Below are positions 51,005 through 63,204 of a stretch of 64,000 bases of DNA, piece after piece (positions within the stretch are counted from its first letter, which is position 1; the number at the start of each line of letters is the position of its first letter). Location of the stretch: contig OY720637.1 in the NCBI GenBank assembly GCA_963169105.1, positions 56,938,964-57,002,963 on the forward strand, written 5' to 3'. A program made the position numbers and the translations under genes. The stretch is from Ceriagrion tenellum. Lineage: Eukaryota; Arthropoda; Insecta; Odonata; Coenagrionidae. The notes under the pieces were generated by a model. The model did not search any database and was not told the origin of the DNA. It saw only the letters and a list, made by a program, of their open reading frames with translations.

Positions 51005-51515
51005 TTCTTAAACTATGAAAGTTAAGCTACGAAGGCGTTCATGGAAAAAAAGACAACTGCTGTGCTCAAGGAAGATGGTACAAACCAGGCAACAGTATGT
51101 GAAAACATTCGTGTGAAGCCTAGCATTCTATGGATTGGAAGCATGGACCTATGGATAAGCTGACCAGAAAAGCCTAGAAGCCTTCGAAACCTGGTGCTGG
51201 AGGAGGATGCTGAAGATAAAATGGACGGACAAATATATACTATACAGAAAAGAAAAACCAGATGGATTGGACACACCCTGAGGCACAATGGGTTTGTGAA
51301 TAACGTACTTGATGGCAAAATAGAGGGAAACGTCCCTAGAGAAAGACCCAGGAACAAGTTCATGGACCAAAGAGGAAATTAAGAGGATAAGTACACAGGA
51401 AATAAAGGGGAAAGCATATAGGAAGATATATCAGGAGGTAAGGGAACTAGCATTTGATGGGTAGGATGGAGGGTTGCATTCAACCAATCTTAAAATTGAA
51501 CGACCAATAATGAAA
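51005..51515 (+). mobile_element. Family A non-LTR retrotransposon, 3' fragment (copy 3, plus strand)
   Basis: The only family A copy in this orientation. Conserved pieces on the plus strand: AAACCTGGTGCTGGAGGAGG (ETWCWRRM region), RKTRWIGHTLRHNGFVNNVL, then a frame-broken PR.RPRNKFMDQ. It ends AACCAATCTTAAAATTGAAC, GACCAATAATGA. Several frameshifts. It starts at about 51005 in the region equivalent to the 45830 end of copy 2. Confidence 0.85.
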
Positions 51516-52300
51516 CTATGAATATCGGGGCATAAGTTAAGAAAGCAAATGTGACTAGTCTCGTATATCTATGATATTAAAACTTTCCCTTTTGAGTAAA
51601 TTGAGGGAAGAAATATTATTATGTCTGATTGTAGTTTGTTGAAACAAGGTTTCGTTACTTTTAAAGTAGATATTTTAGGGAGTTTTCTTCGGCTACGTGG
51701 CTCCCAAAATGAAACTTAGCCTAGGATGCGTTTATTGAGCCATGAATAAATGGTGAGATGTTGATATAAGCCACAATAAAATCCCTTTTTTTGATTTATG
51801 CATTCGTTTAAACCAGCTATTAAAAAAGACGTTATTTTACTGATTTCGATGGCACGTGAATACGTCATGCCATTATCTCCTCTATTTCTTATCGTAAAAA
51901 CCCTGAAGATGCCGAATAATTTGGCGAGATGTTGGTGTTGCGAAATATATTCATTGTCCATTACTCAAGATTCTTGCTGTTATATACACATAAATGGTCG
52001 AGAAAGTAAACATTGATAAAAAAAATACCGGTAGACGTCTTGGTTTAGGCAGCCGTTAAATTTTCTCGGCTGAATCAGGAGTCAATCAAGATTAATGAGC
52101 CTGCGAGTATTTTGCATCAATAACTCCATCAATATTCAACTGATTATATTGAATTGATCGTGTCGCCACTCGTGTATCCCCGAAAAGAAATTCCGGATCG
52201 TGTGGACTGAATTATGTAAATTGTCCCGGAGCGACACGGGGGAGAAAAAAAAGAAATATTCCCGTCGCCCTTTAATGCTTTTAAAAAATCCGTCTCGTTG
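51516..52300. other. Gene-free stretch, nothing recognised
   Basis: AT-rich DNA. Short frames only. Confidence 0.45.
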
Positions 52301-52319
52301 ATTTTATTTATTTTTATTT

Positions 52320-53110
52320 TTCTACCTCTAGTCGTCCTCGCATGGCCAATCACGCCTCTTCTTTCGCTCGCCATCCCCCTCCTCCCTCCCTTGCCAACCC
52401 TCCAGCTATTCCTCACGCCTTGTCATTCCTTTATATCGCTCTCTGTCTCTCTCTCGATCAACGCTTGAGTGAATGGCATATTTCCCACGCGCACAGCATC
52501 CACCTTCCCTCTCTCTCGCTCTCTCCCCCTACCTTCTTCCTCTCTTCCCTCGATCAATCTCCCATCCCGGTCGAATAATCCACTTCTGCCGCCTAGCGAG
52601 TTCACATATCCCTCATCCTGTTCTTTTGCCTTAAGAAACGTAGAGACTCCCGCTCCGACGCACTCAGTGCGCTCAAGGACTCAAGACCTCGAATGAAAAT
52701 GAAAAAAAATAGAAAAAATAAAACAGCGTGCACATGTCCCTCTCTTCCCACAGCTGTAGCCTTTTCTAGCCCCCCCTGCCTCCACCCGATCTCTCTTCCT
52801 TCCCCAGCCTGCCGTTGATTGCTGTCTTCGTCTTCATTTGTGTCATTGATTGTGTCCAAGGTGGTTTGGTCCTCGTGCTCCGTGTGGGATTTTAGTGTGA
52901 CGCGGCCAAACTCAACCGTTCCGCGCGACCCTTGTTCCCCTTTTGAGGTGGTTTTTCGCTTACCCCCCGACTCATCTGCCGGTAAAGGTTATATCGCCGT
53001 GAGGAGACACTCCTGAGATCGAGCTGCGGCTTCGATTGGTGGCTTTGGTGCCGTGATCCTCTCCGGTAGGTAACGGTGACACCGTGGTGCTTGGATAAAT
53101 CCTCATCAGG
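52320..53110. other. Pyrimidine-rich then CpG-rich segment
   Basis: 52330-52620 is C/T-rich low complexity. 52860-53080 is CpG-rich (GTGACGCGGCC, CCGTTCCGCGCGACCC) and ends in a good-looking donor context (CTCTCCGGTAGGTAACG near 53060). It could be an untranslated first exon of an unseen gene, but there is no TATA, initiator or coding support. Confidence 0.3.
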
Positions 53111-53158
53111 TCAGATCGGCCTAGCCTCAAGTGAGGGCGTTTGTTTCATAATTTTGGT

Positions 53159-53270
53159 GGTTGTGCCGACAGACGATGAGATCAGTCGCCTTTTTGAACA
53201 TTGGAAACAAGCGAAAAGGCTCCCTCCAAATCTTTCTCGTGGCATTAATAATTTTTTCTCATTTCATAAG
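53159..53270 (+). other. Weak exon-like segment
   Basis: TGGTTGTGCCGACAG could serve as an acceptor and CATAAGGTAATAG as a donor. The open phase between them reads DDEISRLFEHWKQAKRLPPN, LSRGINNFFSFHK. Composition is protein-like and not low complexity. The acceptor lacks a strong pyrimidine tract. I do not recognise the peptide. It lies just downstream of the CpG-rich segment. Confidence 0.2.
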
Positions 53271-53274
53271 GTAA

Positions 53275-54800
53275 TAGTCGGCCAAATAATATTAACTGAG
53301 CGGGAAAGTGGAATGAAAAACAGGTGAAACAATTTTTGAAAATTTAGTCGAAGCGTAATACCAACATTCTATAGGATTTTCGACATTACACGTACTCGCT
53401 TCTTTCATAATACTCATTTCAAGAATGCGATAACATATAAACCATTGACTTCATTATTGTATGGGAGGTTTTCGTGTAATCTGGGGGAAATGAATCTGCA
53501 TTTCGTTGGGGCAAGTTGGTGTCAACTACGCTGAGTGAAGGGTGAAATAAGGAATCTAATTTATCTTTTGATTGACCCCGCCTTTTGAAAGATATTTTTA
53601 CCCGTTTTACCTTCTCCATATCGGTGGACGATCAATAACGATTGTCATGCCAATTAAAATAAGAATCAGACGTCTTCTTTGAGCCGCAGGCCAGGACCTC
53701 ATACTTCCAGATTATTTTGGCCTCAGTTTTGTTCTGTTTCCAAAACATTATGTTCAGGAAAGAGACGTGTAATATGGTCTTTATAGGTTCAGAATGACGC
53801 CCATTGGGAGATGGCTCGGAATTCAAGAGTTACCTCTTGTCTTAATGTGGAGTATTTTACCTCAAGCGAATTTACCCATTACTACACAGTTTGATGGGTT
53901 TTATTGAGCCATTTTCCCCAAAGGATAAGTAAAGATTGTTCTCTTGCTGAGTTCGTCATTTGCGCGCCTTTTACTGTGTTGTTTCTCCGCCAACTCCAGG
54001 TATAACAGTAAAAAGTGATGGAGACAATTTGAAGGAAGGAGTCTTCTCAAGACCAACTTCAGTCCTAGGGGTGTCGTATGAATCGCGTCTCGGTGGTCAA
54101 TTGGTGATATAAAATTCGATGGGCCCATAAAATATCGACGGGAGCGCGAGCTTTCGGTAATGTATTGATACCGAGTTCTAACTCCCAGATGCGACCAACT
54201 TTACCTTCCAATTTATATGAATTTTTTTCCTCGATATTATTTTTTTCGAAGAAGAAATTTGATCATTACATCATACGGAACGGCCACATTTCGGTTCGGT
54301 AAATGCGAAAAATATGAGACAGCTCTAGGAAATAATGATAGACTTCTTTTAGAGGAAAATCTTAGTTGCTGTTGTCCTTCGTTATAATTATGTGTATTTT
54401 AATTGGCAAATATTTATAATGTCGAACAGATTTCTAACAGATTCCATGCTATTTATTATTTATGTCTTCTTACGTAAAGGTCCACTGCCTGTTGCTGAAT
54501 AGCTCCAGTCTGTACGTCAGTTTTAGTCCTCAGAATCAGATTTTCTCGATTGCATCCTATTAGATATTAATTTGGTATAAATAGAAGATTATCTTCCTTT
54601 TAGGGCTTCCCTTCCTTTCTTTATAGACCGTTCCGGTTCCTTTTATCCTGTGAGTGAACATCTCCTCCCGACCACAAAGGCGTTCTTTCTCATGCGATGC
54701 TGAGGGAATAATCCAAGGAATTCTAGTAATTGATTAAACCCTTAAGACCTGAATCATTTGAGGAGATTCATCGGAAATCGCGACTTGGAATACCGAGACT
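53275..54800. other. Gene-free stretch, nothing recognised
   Basis: AT-rich DNA. Short frames only. Confidence 0.45.
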
Positions 54801-54803
54801 GTC

Positions 54804-55268
54804 ATCATTTGTCGTTCAATCCTAAGATTGGTTGACTACAACCCTTCACTATTCCCTATATCATGCTAGTTCCCTTACCTCCCGGTATCTCTTCCTATGT
54901 ATTTTCCTCTTTATTTGGTCCATGAACTTATTCCTGGGTCTTCCTCTGGGAACTTTTCCCTCTATTCTGCCATCAATTATGCTCTTTACAAACCCATTGT
55001 GTCTCAGGGTGTGTCCAATCCATGTGGTTCTCCTTTTTTCTATGGTGCTCCATATGGTCCTGTCCTCTTCTACTCTTCTGTACACTTCATCATTTCTTAA
55101 TTTGTCAGTTGATTTAATCTTCGGCATCCTCCTCCAGCACCAGGTTTCTAAGGCTTCTAGTCTGTTCTGGTCAGCTTTTCCAATGGTCCATACTTGCGAT
55201 CCACAGAGTGCTACGCTCCACACGAATTTTTTCACAGCGAGACTGTAGTTGTAAAATTTTGATTTCAC
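54804..55268 (-). mobile_element. Family A non-LTR retrotransposon, 3' fragment (copy 4, best preserved)
   Basis: A 135-codon minus-strand frame (54861-55268) is uninterrupted: SVALCGSQVWTIGKADQNRL, EALETWCWRRMPKIKSTDKL, EVYRRVEEDRTIWSTIEKRR, TTWIGHTLRHNGFVKSIIDG and GKVPRGRPRNKFMDQIKRKI. This is the C-terminal region downstream of the RT catalytic core, with the GRPR-basic motif near the end. The 3' end is GGATTGAACGACAAATGATG. Truncated 5' at the (TA)n tract. Confidence 0.9.
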
Positions 55269-55298
55269 ACGAACTATGATTTCGTTCTGGGCAATATC

Positions 55299-55303
<5 letters not shown>

Positions 55304-55381
<78 letters not shown>
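55304..55381. repeat. (TA)39 microsatellite
   Basis: 78 bases of uninterrupted TA. It sits immediately 3' (minus strand) of the family C frame, about 12 bases after its stop codon, so it may have grown from that element's simple-repeat tail. Prone to length change and to extrude as a cruciform. Confidence 0.97.
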
Positions 55382-55385
<4 letters not shown>

Positions 55386-56262
55386 CGAGTTCTATACAGC
55401 CGTCGGCCGTCTCTCGCATCCTCTTCTCCAAGCCTTCTTGTCTCTCCAGTCTTCATTCTCTAATTGTCTCCTTTTCATATCTTGGGTGACTTGCTTTGTC
55501 CAGTCTTCTGGTGGTCGTCCTCTCTTCCTCCTCCCGGGTGGTTGCCAATTTAATATCTTTTTTGGCCAACGTTTCTCCTCCATTCTTTTTACATGTCCAT
55601 ACCATTTTAGCCGTCTTTTCTCTATTTTCTGTATGGTGTTTTCTTCTACTTGCATAATTTTTCTTATATTTTCATTTCTTATTTTTTGTAGTTTTGATTT
55701 TCTGCTGCTTCTTCTTAGAAAATCCATTTCAACGACCTCCAGACTCCGCCTGTCCCTTTTAGTCATTTCCCATGTCTCTGTTCCGTAAAAGAGTTTACTC
55801 TGAATTATTGTTTTATACATATGCAATTTTGTTTTCCTACTTATGTCTTTTGACCATAATATGCTATTCATTTTATTCATTGCTAGTTTTGACTGATGTA
55901 TTCCATTAGTTATCCCTTTTTTACTGGTTCCTTCTTTTCCAATCGTTACATCTAAGTATTTATACTCACTACAGACTTCGATGGCATTTCCTTCAATTTC
56001 CAGATTCCTTGTCTTCTCATTTATTATCATATATTTTGTTTTGTTAATATTTACTTTCAGGCCCGCCTTATTGTATGTTTCTATCAATTTCCTCATCATA
56101 TATTCCGCATCGTACTTATCTCCTGCGATTACTATTTGATCGTCAGCAAAAAGTGATGTATATAGTGAGTCTCCGTCTATTTTTATTCCCATTTCAGCAC
56201 ATTTGTTCTTCCAATCCTTCTTTGCAGCAATCTTCCTCAATTGTTCTTCCCATATCAATTAT
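55382..56262 (-). mobile_element. Family C non-LTR retrotransposon, RT C-terminal frame intact
   Basis: A 288-codon minus-strand frame (55392-56258) with no stop. In order: SLYTSLFADDQIVIAGD (RT motif C with both Asp, about residues 31-47), GLKVNINKTKYMII (motif D), EVCSEYKYLDVTI (motif E, YLG changed to YLD), then LFYGTETWEMTKRDRRSLEV, QKIEKRRLKWYGHVKRMEEK and RRKRGRPPEDWTKQV near the end. This is an RTE-like RT lacking the 5' part (endonuclease and RT motifs A and B) because of truncation near 56262. The stop (TAG) is followed by only about 12 bases before the (TA)n tail. The unbroken frame suggests the youngest insertion here. Confidence 0.92.
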
Positions 56263-59200
56263 ACTTATCTCAAATGATCTTTGAAATAAATACGGGCATG
56301 GTTTATTTTCTGTTTAAATTTTATGTTTTACAACGCCCTTTACGACATACTATTCAATTGCATATAAATTCAGTTTTTTAAACAACATTATTTTTTAATT
56401 AACAGTCATACCAGCACTATTGTATGCATACATCATTTGTCTCGAAAATGGCTCTCATGGTATTAATGGGACATCTTACCTTGAGCGTTTTAGGTCACCA
56501 CGAGAAATTCTTTGGACTAGGTCTGATCTTCGCGAGATTTAGTTAACGATTCGAGTTTGAGCCCAGAAACGTTTTCCGGGCCAAATAATTCATCTCATGG
56601 GAATATATTGGGAGTTCAAGGTAGAGCATTCAATTTTAGGGTTTTTAAAATGTAATGAAATGCACTTAAGACAATGAAATTGAGTTGTGCGAAAAAGTTG
56701 GACGTATTTTTTTGTTTAGTGCTGATTTTATATTCCATAAATTTAGATGATTAAAATCCAAAGCACTCTTATGGTGTTGTCATCGCCATTTCCGAGATAA
56801 TGACCATGGTTACAGGTGTTGTTGCTTGTTTATTTATAAATAAGGAAGACATATACCGTAGCTGCAGAAGCGAGTAATCGGTGGACTTGCTCCTACGTGG
56901 TTTTCAATAACGTTCCAAAAATTATTTTGCTCAGCACTTGTGAATTTCTTCTTGGATCCGGGCAAAGAAAAATGAAAATACGTTCTAAGATCGGCCTCCA
57001 GATAGGTTTAATAATTTGTAATTATGTACGTGATTTTATTCTCGATTGCAGAGAGAATTCTCCCAATATTCCGTAAAAATCCAAGCCAAGACCCTCGTGT
57101 GCTAGCCGTGATTGTTTCCCTGAAAGGACTTGAACGGAGACCTCTCCGGGAGATCAATGACTCGTATTTTTTACTCGTACCATCCCGTACCAACCGTACT
57201 TCCCCAGCACATTATCCCCACTGCTTCCGATCCTCGCTCCCTTTTCCTCCTTCAAGGGTCGCCTCTGCCCTCTCGTGAAAAATCTTGTTCTGACCGTCGC
57301 GTCGCATGGGTTCCCCGACGAGACAAATCTTCAAGTCACTCGGCCCGGCTTATCGCGAAGTACGAAGTCGTGGAGCGCGCCTAATTTGAGAAAGAGCCGC
57401 ACTTAAGAGCTCGCATTCACATCCCGCGGATGCTCTTTTCCTGCTAGATTACTCTCCACGAGTACGATTTGCACCTTTGAAGTATCATCATCAAAGCGAA
57501 TGGGGTTCATTTTCAATCGACCTCCAGCGACCGTTGATCTCGGTGTATTCATACACTCTCTTCGCTTAAGACTTTGACCTTCAAGACCACACATCAATCC
57601 TAGCATGACTCCAAGATTTAATTTTTTTGTTATAGAACTTGCTTACTATACAGGAGCAAACAGGGCCAATGCTTGTTGAGATAAATCTTTATCCTTAAAT
57701 TTTATACGCCCTGTTAAAAATCTCTTCAGCCCAATTGTGGATGTCCGTAACTTCAGTTTAGCTCCATATGTATAGCTTGCTTTCACGGAGACAATGTAGT
57801 GAAAGAGATAAATCTTGAAAGCTTCCTCTAATCCAAAAAGTCGTGACCCCATTTTATGTCTCAGTATTCCTCGCAAATGGTTGTCTATAAACTCAAGTAT
57901 CGATGTTTTCTCGTGTTTTTTATTTGTTTTTGCGTGTCATTATGTATTTTCGCTCTCATTTCCGCTCTATTAAAAAAACACATTCGTGTCTGAGTTCATT
58001 CCTCTATGACTTGATAAGTGTGCCTCATTTTGGAACATTATGAGATGCCTACCGATGTTTTGGAAGCAGTCGATTTCAGGTTGAACACTTTCAGATTTCA
58101 GCCAGGTCCCTATGTTTCCGACCTTCAAAAGGCGACTGGCCTGGATAAAACATGGTCAGAAATAGCCATCCATTCCCGCTCATTCAGCGCACTACTCTCA
58201 AGTCCCACTAGAGCACTGAAAGAGACTACGTATTTAAAAAACGATCTATAATTATTTTTATCGAAAGGATAGGTATTTATAAATTCTTTTTTCGATTTTT
58301 TAGTCTTAACTCCTATTTCCTTCATTTCTGTGGCGTTCTTTGTCAGGAATGGCGAATATTTTTTCAGCGAATTTTTCCATCCCTTTTTCATGGGTCGGTT
58401 CTTACAAAATTGATTCTTATTACGTTACCTAACATCAAAATATATGTTTTGCAAAGGTATGTTGTCGACACGTATTTGAAATGCTTGGAAACCTGGAAAA
58501 CAACTATTGATTATACTTGGACATTTTCCATGCACAAATACAGTTCCGGAAGCCGGAGACAAATTTCGTGTGTATTGTCCATTAAATTTATCGATTGAAA
58601 TATGCCCGCAGAACATAATTTCAAACTGTTAGCATCGTAATTGGGCGATGTGACATGTTATCTTGAGAGTTATGAGATTATTTGTTTTACCTTTGTCCTT
58701 CGTTGTATTTTTCAAGCCAAAAAGGAAGTGTGATGACAATCTAGAGTTGAAAATATTTTGTTGTGCATGTAAGTTTTCTTTGGGCTTTTCTTGTTAGCCC
58801 TTCGATATTCTTAATGATTCTTGCGTATGCCTTACGTATAGAAATTGGAAGGAGATTGTACTAAAGTGACTGATAAAATTAGTTCCCACTCAATCGATAT
58901 TAGGGACATAAATCATCATATCTCTCTGGTGACTTGGCTCGGTTTGCGTATCGTAGTAGAATGTATTCAAGTCAAGAAGCGAGACGTTGATCCCTCTCGG
59001 ATAATACTATAAAAGGTTCGATATTGACTGAATGGAACAAAAATAGGAGGCATAGTCTATTTTTTGACAATCGCGTACGAATTTTGGGAGTAGTTTTTTT
59101 TTTAGTTTTCCCGGTAAAATTCAGTATTCTGGCGCGTCCATCAGATTATCGCGTTTCAACGCGCAATGCGCTCATTAATTTTGTGCATTCGTTATTGATT

Positions 59201-60060
59201 CATGGAAACGTGAAAGGAAAAGTTTTCACCCATTGGAGTTTCATTTTGACTCCCCATAGAAGCATTCGTCTCGATATCCTGCCAATCGAACGTAACTATG
59301 GGGTTCAAACCCGATTGCCGTCAGATATACGCCTGCGAAAAATGAGCCTCTTGATCGCGGGGGAAAATTTCAAATTGTCATGTCCCTTGACCTCCAGGCT
59401 TCTGTGACTCGTATCCATTATGCCTTTCACTGGGTGAAAAGGGTTTTTTGTTCGCATTCAAATTTGTTGATTATGCAAATTTCGCCTTCTTGAATAAGTA
59501 TTTCTCTTTCAATGCTCTCATTTTCTCTCGAACGATTAATCTTGGTGACTCAATCATTACTAAGAAAATAGATTCTCTGGAAATCGCACGACCTTTAACT
59601 CCTCGGGGAAAATTTCTTGACCGCGTTCGATCAGCATAAAGAAATTTTCAGTTCATTAGCAATTAGCTATCCGTCTTATATAGCCTTTACTTTTCAAGCG
59701 TTAGTATGCAGATGAAGATCATTCAATTTCGTATATGTTATTAATAATATTGTCCAGCTGGATATGGTTTACATAAAAATATTATGAGTCTGGCTCAATC
59801 TATGGAAGCATTGGGTAAAATTTATGTGGCAATGTGCTGTTTGTTGTCATGTTGTCATAGTTAAATTTCCTATTTATCGATGGTGATCGTTAAGTTAGTA
59901 AATACTGAAACTATGATTAGAGAGAAGGTTAATGATTCCCTCGGATGTAATAACAGTGTTCTAAAAATGATCTTTTTTATATTAGCGATGATGTATGCAA
60001 ATCTGACATGCATTTAAATACTCTTTTGCTTACAATGAATTTGCCATGAGAAAGAAATCG
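56263..60060. other. Long gene-free stretch
   Basis: Mostly AT-rich. A CpG-rich patch lies at about 57180-57400. Frames there (84 codons, two phases) and at 59024-59407 (127 codons) have no recognised domain. No repeat partners in the window. Confidence 0.4.
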
Positions 60061-60132
60061 ACCTGGATCGGGCATCGAGCCACTGACCTCCGGCTTTCCG
60101 GGACAATGCGCTGTCCTTTACGCTACCCAGGC
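60061..60132 (-). repeat. tRNA-like sequence, 72 bp (tRNA pseudogene or SINE head)
   Basis: On the minus strand the ends GCCTGGG and TCCAGGT pair as a 7-bp acceptor stem (two G-U). Next come TA and a D arm GCGT-AAAGGACA-GCGC (one wobble) with a GG in the loop. The B-box position reads GGCTCGATGCC (consensus GGTTCGANTCC with two changes). The anticodon and T stems pair poorly, so a working tRNA is unlikely. The length is exactly tRNA-like. Confidence 0.55.
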
Positions 60133-61494
60133 TTCCTAAACGTCAAGGTATTTACAAGGATAGATATGAACTAGATGATCTTTTCCTTAGTTAAAAAATT
60201 CGTGGATCATTGGGTGAGAAATTTGTAAGTTCTGTTTTAAGCTCAAGCCCGTGTAATTCATTTGAGGAATGAATATTACCTCATCTCATTAGTTAAGTGG
60301 CTAAATAGCAAGGTTCACTTGCATCCCCTCGGATCTAATCCGCGTAATGTGACCTGCATTGATTGTCCTTCGGCTGCATAACCACTTAATCTTTGAGTTA
60401 TCCTCCTCACGCCCTCGATATCTGATCTGTGGTTTCGTCGTTAATCGTGTCCTTATCGTTCCAATAATTCCCTTCGCCTATATCCGAAATCGTTAGCTTT
60501 CAATTCTCCTCTAATTAAGTGTTCTAGCTGGAGGGTAAGATGTTTAAGTTGGCAAGCGTGAAAATATGGGAATCCTTACAGTTAAAGTGGCTCAAAAGTG
60601 CATCTTAATTGGTTATGCTGCTACAGGAATTCGAGTGCTAACCGAATATTTAATTATTTTTTCTTGAGCTAGGTGATACGGTCCCAGGTTTTTAAATTAA
60701 AAACTTGTGTGTAATAATGATCGATAATATAAAATTTTATCTCAGTTCTCGCCTAGCTCCTTGTTTTTTTTGAAACCATAGATTTTTCTCACATTCCGTA
60801 GAAATGTCGTCGCCTGAGGCAGTTATATACATTAAAGTTCCGGTAGTAACCAGTCTTAGGGAATTCCAAATTTTCCATTGAAAGGAGTGAGCTAATAAAA
60901 ACCTCATCAGTTCTCTAATTATTAAAGTATGATCTTTACGGAAGCGGTCACTGCAGTAGCTTTGTCGTGTCTTTTGGGGTTAGATTAAGTGTACTAAGTA
61001 CCGGTGACATATCGAATGAATTTCTATTCTATTTAAGATAGGGTAGAAAGGCAGTAAAAAAAACTCTTTGGGACAAAAATAGAAGATTTCAGCTTTTGTG
61101 GAGAACTTTTAGTATCATTAATGGAGCTCTATTTTGGCGAGATATATGCTCAGTTATCCTGCTATCCGCAAAGCCTTCCGTATCCCATAACGGCCATCCA
61201 GTCTTTAAAAGGGTAGATTATCAGTTAAGCCCATGGTGGGAAAAGGGAATTCAGCCACCAATGAGAATTCAGCCACCCTTTTTGGAATATTCAGTGGGAG
61301 CCTTAACAAAAGCCACCTCTTTTCGAGGGTAGGTAAAATGTCAAGACTTGGAAATCCCTTAGTTTTCAACGTCACTGGAGAATATGTTATACCCTACGCA
61401 CAAATAATGTGAATTAGGGTGGAAGTGACGACACTACCCCGAGCCTGTCGAGATTCATAATATTGAGTCTCGGTTGAACCAACTACGGTTCATT
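60133..61494. other. Gene-free stretch, nothing recognised
   Basis: AT-rich DNA. Short frames only. Confidence 0.45.
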
Positions 61495-61862
61495 CATTGG
61501 ATGTTCAATCCAAAGATTGGTTGACTGCAGCCCTCCATACTCTCTTATCTAATGCTAGTTCCCTTACCTCCTGGAATCTCTTACTGTGTACTTTCCTCTT
61601 TATTTGGACCATGAACTTATTCCTGGGTCTTCCTCTGGGGGCTTTTCCCTCTATTTTGCCTTCAATTATGTTCTTAACATACCCATTGTGTCTCAGGGTA
61701 TGTCCAATCCATTTTGTTCTTCTTTTCTCTATGGTATTCCGTATGGTTCTTTCCTCTTCTACTCTTCTGTACATTTCGTATTTTGTCCGTCCATTTTATC
61801 TTCAGCATCCTCCTCCAGCACCAGATGTCGATGGCTTTTCTGGGCAGCTTTTCCAACGGTAA
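61495..61862 (-). mobile_element. Family A non-LTR retrotransposon, 3' fragment (copy 5)
   Basis: A minus-strand frame of 89 codons (61505-61774) keeps VEEERTIRNTIEKRRTKWIG, HTLRHNGYVKNIIEGKIEGK and PRGRPRNKFMVQIKRKVH. Small deletions (near 61779 and 61838) break it upstream relative to the 54804 copy. The 3' tail on the minus strand is CCAATGAATGAACC. Just beyond, at 61863-62110, the minus strand has an Arg/Lys-rich broken frame that I cannot place. Confidence 0.87.
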
Positions 61863-62110
61863 CTACGGTATGAAGGCTGTTTGTCGTTGTTTGGTGTTCC
61901 ATCAGTCTGGACATGCTTTTAATCCTCATTTCTTTACTCCCTACTAGAATCGCCTCACATCCTCTCTCCGATCTCTTAGTTCGGCACATTATTCGCATAT
62001 CTTAATCTATCCAAAACGCCTATCGCTCTTCTCCCTCTTCTCTTCTTTTCCGGCCTTCTTCGGTCCGGAATGGTATACAGATCCCGATTCCATTCGTCAG
62101 TCATTCCGTT

Positions 62111-63200
62111 CACCTGCCTCCTGCTGACCCAAAATTGACTTCTCCACCACTATGACAAAGGCATAAAATTTTTGTTCCTCTTTATTCGGGTCCATCTTAT
62201 TTTCTTGACAATTGGACGTGAAATATTGGGGCATAATCTTCAGTCATATTGCCCTAATTCTAATAAAAAAAAAGAATAGTGCATCTGTTCTCAGACGGTG
62301 CTCTAAAATAGAAATGGATCTCGAGAAGTCGTTTGTGAGTTCTCTACTTAGTCCACGGAGGATTCTTTCGTGCCCCGAAGGCTGGTATACATGCAGTGAA
62401 AGTGTGGAGGAAAAAGGACGAGCGAAGGAGGAAAGAGGACGGGAGGAGCGAATTAAGCTTGGCCAATGCCCTCAAATTGGTTGGTTATTTTTTGGGGGGG
62501 AGGGACAGATGCGTCGACTGAGTTAGTTATGGTATGTGGGTATGTTGAAAAGGGTAGAATTTTTTGGGAAAGGCACGAAGGATAAGCTCCGACTTCAGTT
62601 TTAGCCTAATCCTAACTCAAGGGGCTAAGGAGTATACAATTCAACATCCCTTCCGACGGATGGTGTATTGCTCTCCACGGCCCCCAAGTAGGAATCGGGA
62701 TTTCAGTAAAACGAGACCACTGACGACTATCAAACTCGGACCCTCGAGGTGTGATGCTAGCACGCCATCCCGATCCCCCAAAATTTGTCACTGCTGTGTG
62801 GCTGTAGGAGACTAGTCACTGAACGTTGATGTGAGAGTGAGCCGGTTGGAGACATTTTAATTGAAGAACACTTAAAATAATTACGGAAATAGTAATACGA
62901 TTGTTAGAAACTAAAACATCTTAATTTAAACGCTTAGACTAGTTGTTTCTTCGTATATTTCTGCACCAACGAATCTTAGATTGCCGTTTTTTTCCCGCAA
63001 CCTGTACAATAATGGAACGGGTAGACCTATTTGCCCATCCAAGGGCTAAAGGGGATTTTCATGCAACTTTCTTGCCAATCATATCTGGGTTTTACATTGA
63101 AATCTACGTCAAAGTCAAACGGAATTAAAACAGAACCGATCTGTTTCTTTCTACCGAATATTTTTCCTTTTTTTCCGCAAGAATTTCACAGGATTTCATC
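62111..63200. other. Gene-free stretch
   Basis: A possible tRNA-like scrap on the minus strand at about 62735-62800 (GGATGGCGTGCTAGC and GAGGGTCCGAGTTTG) is too short to call. Otherwise nothing recognised. Confidence 0.35.
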
Positions 63201-63204
63201 GGTC

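Noticed and set aside
55276..55788. 170-codon plus frame starting with an IYIYIY run
   Set aside because: Composed of the (TA)n tract plus the antisense of the family C RT frame.
62735..62800. tRNA-like run on the minus strand
   Set aside because: The box-like sequences are too close together (about 20 bases) for a tRNA-type promoter.
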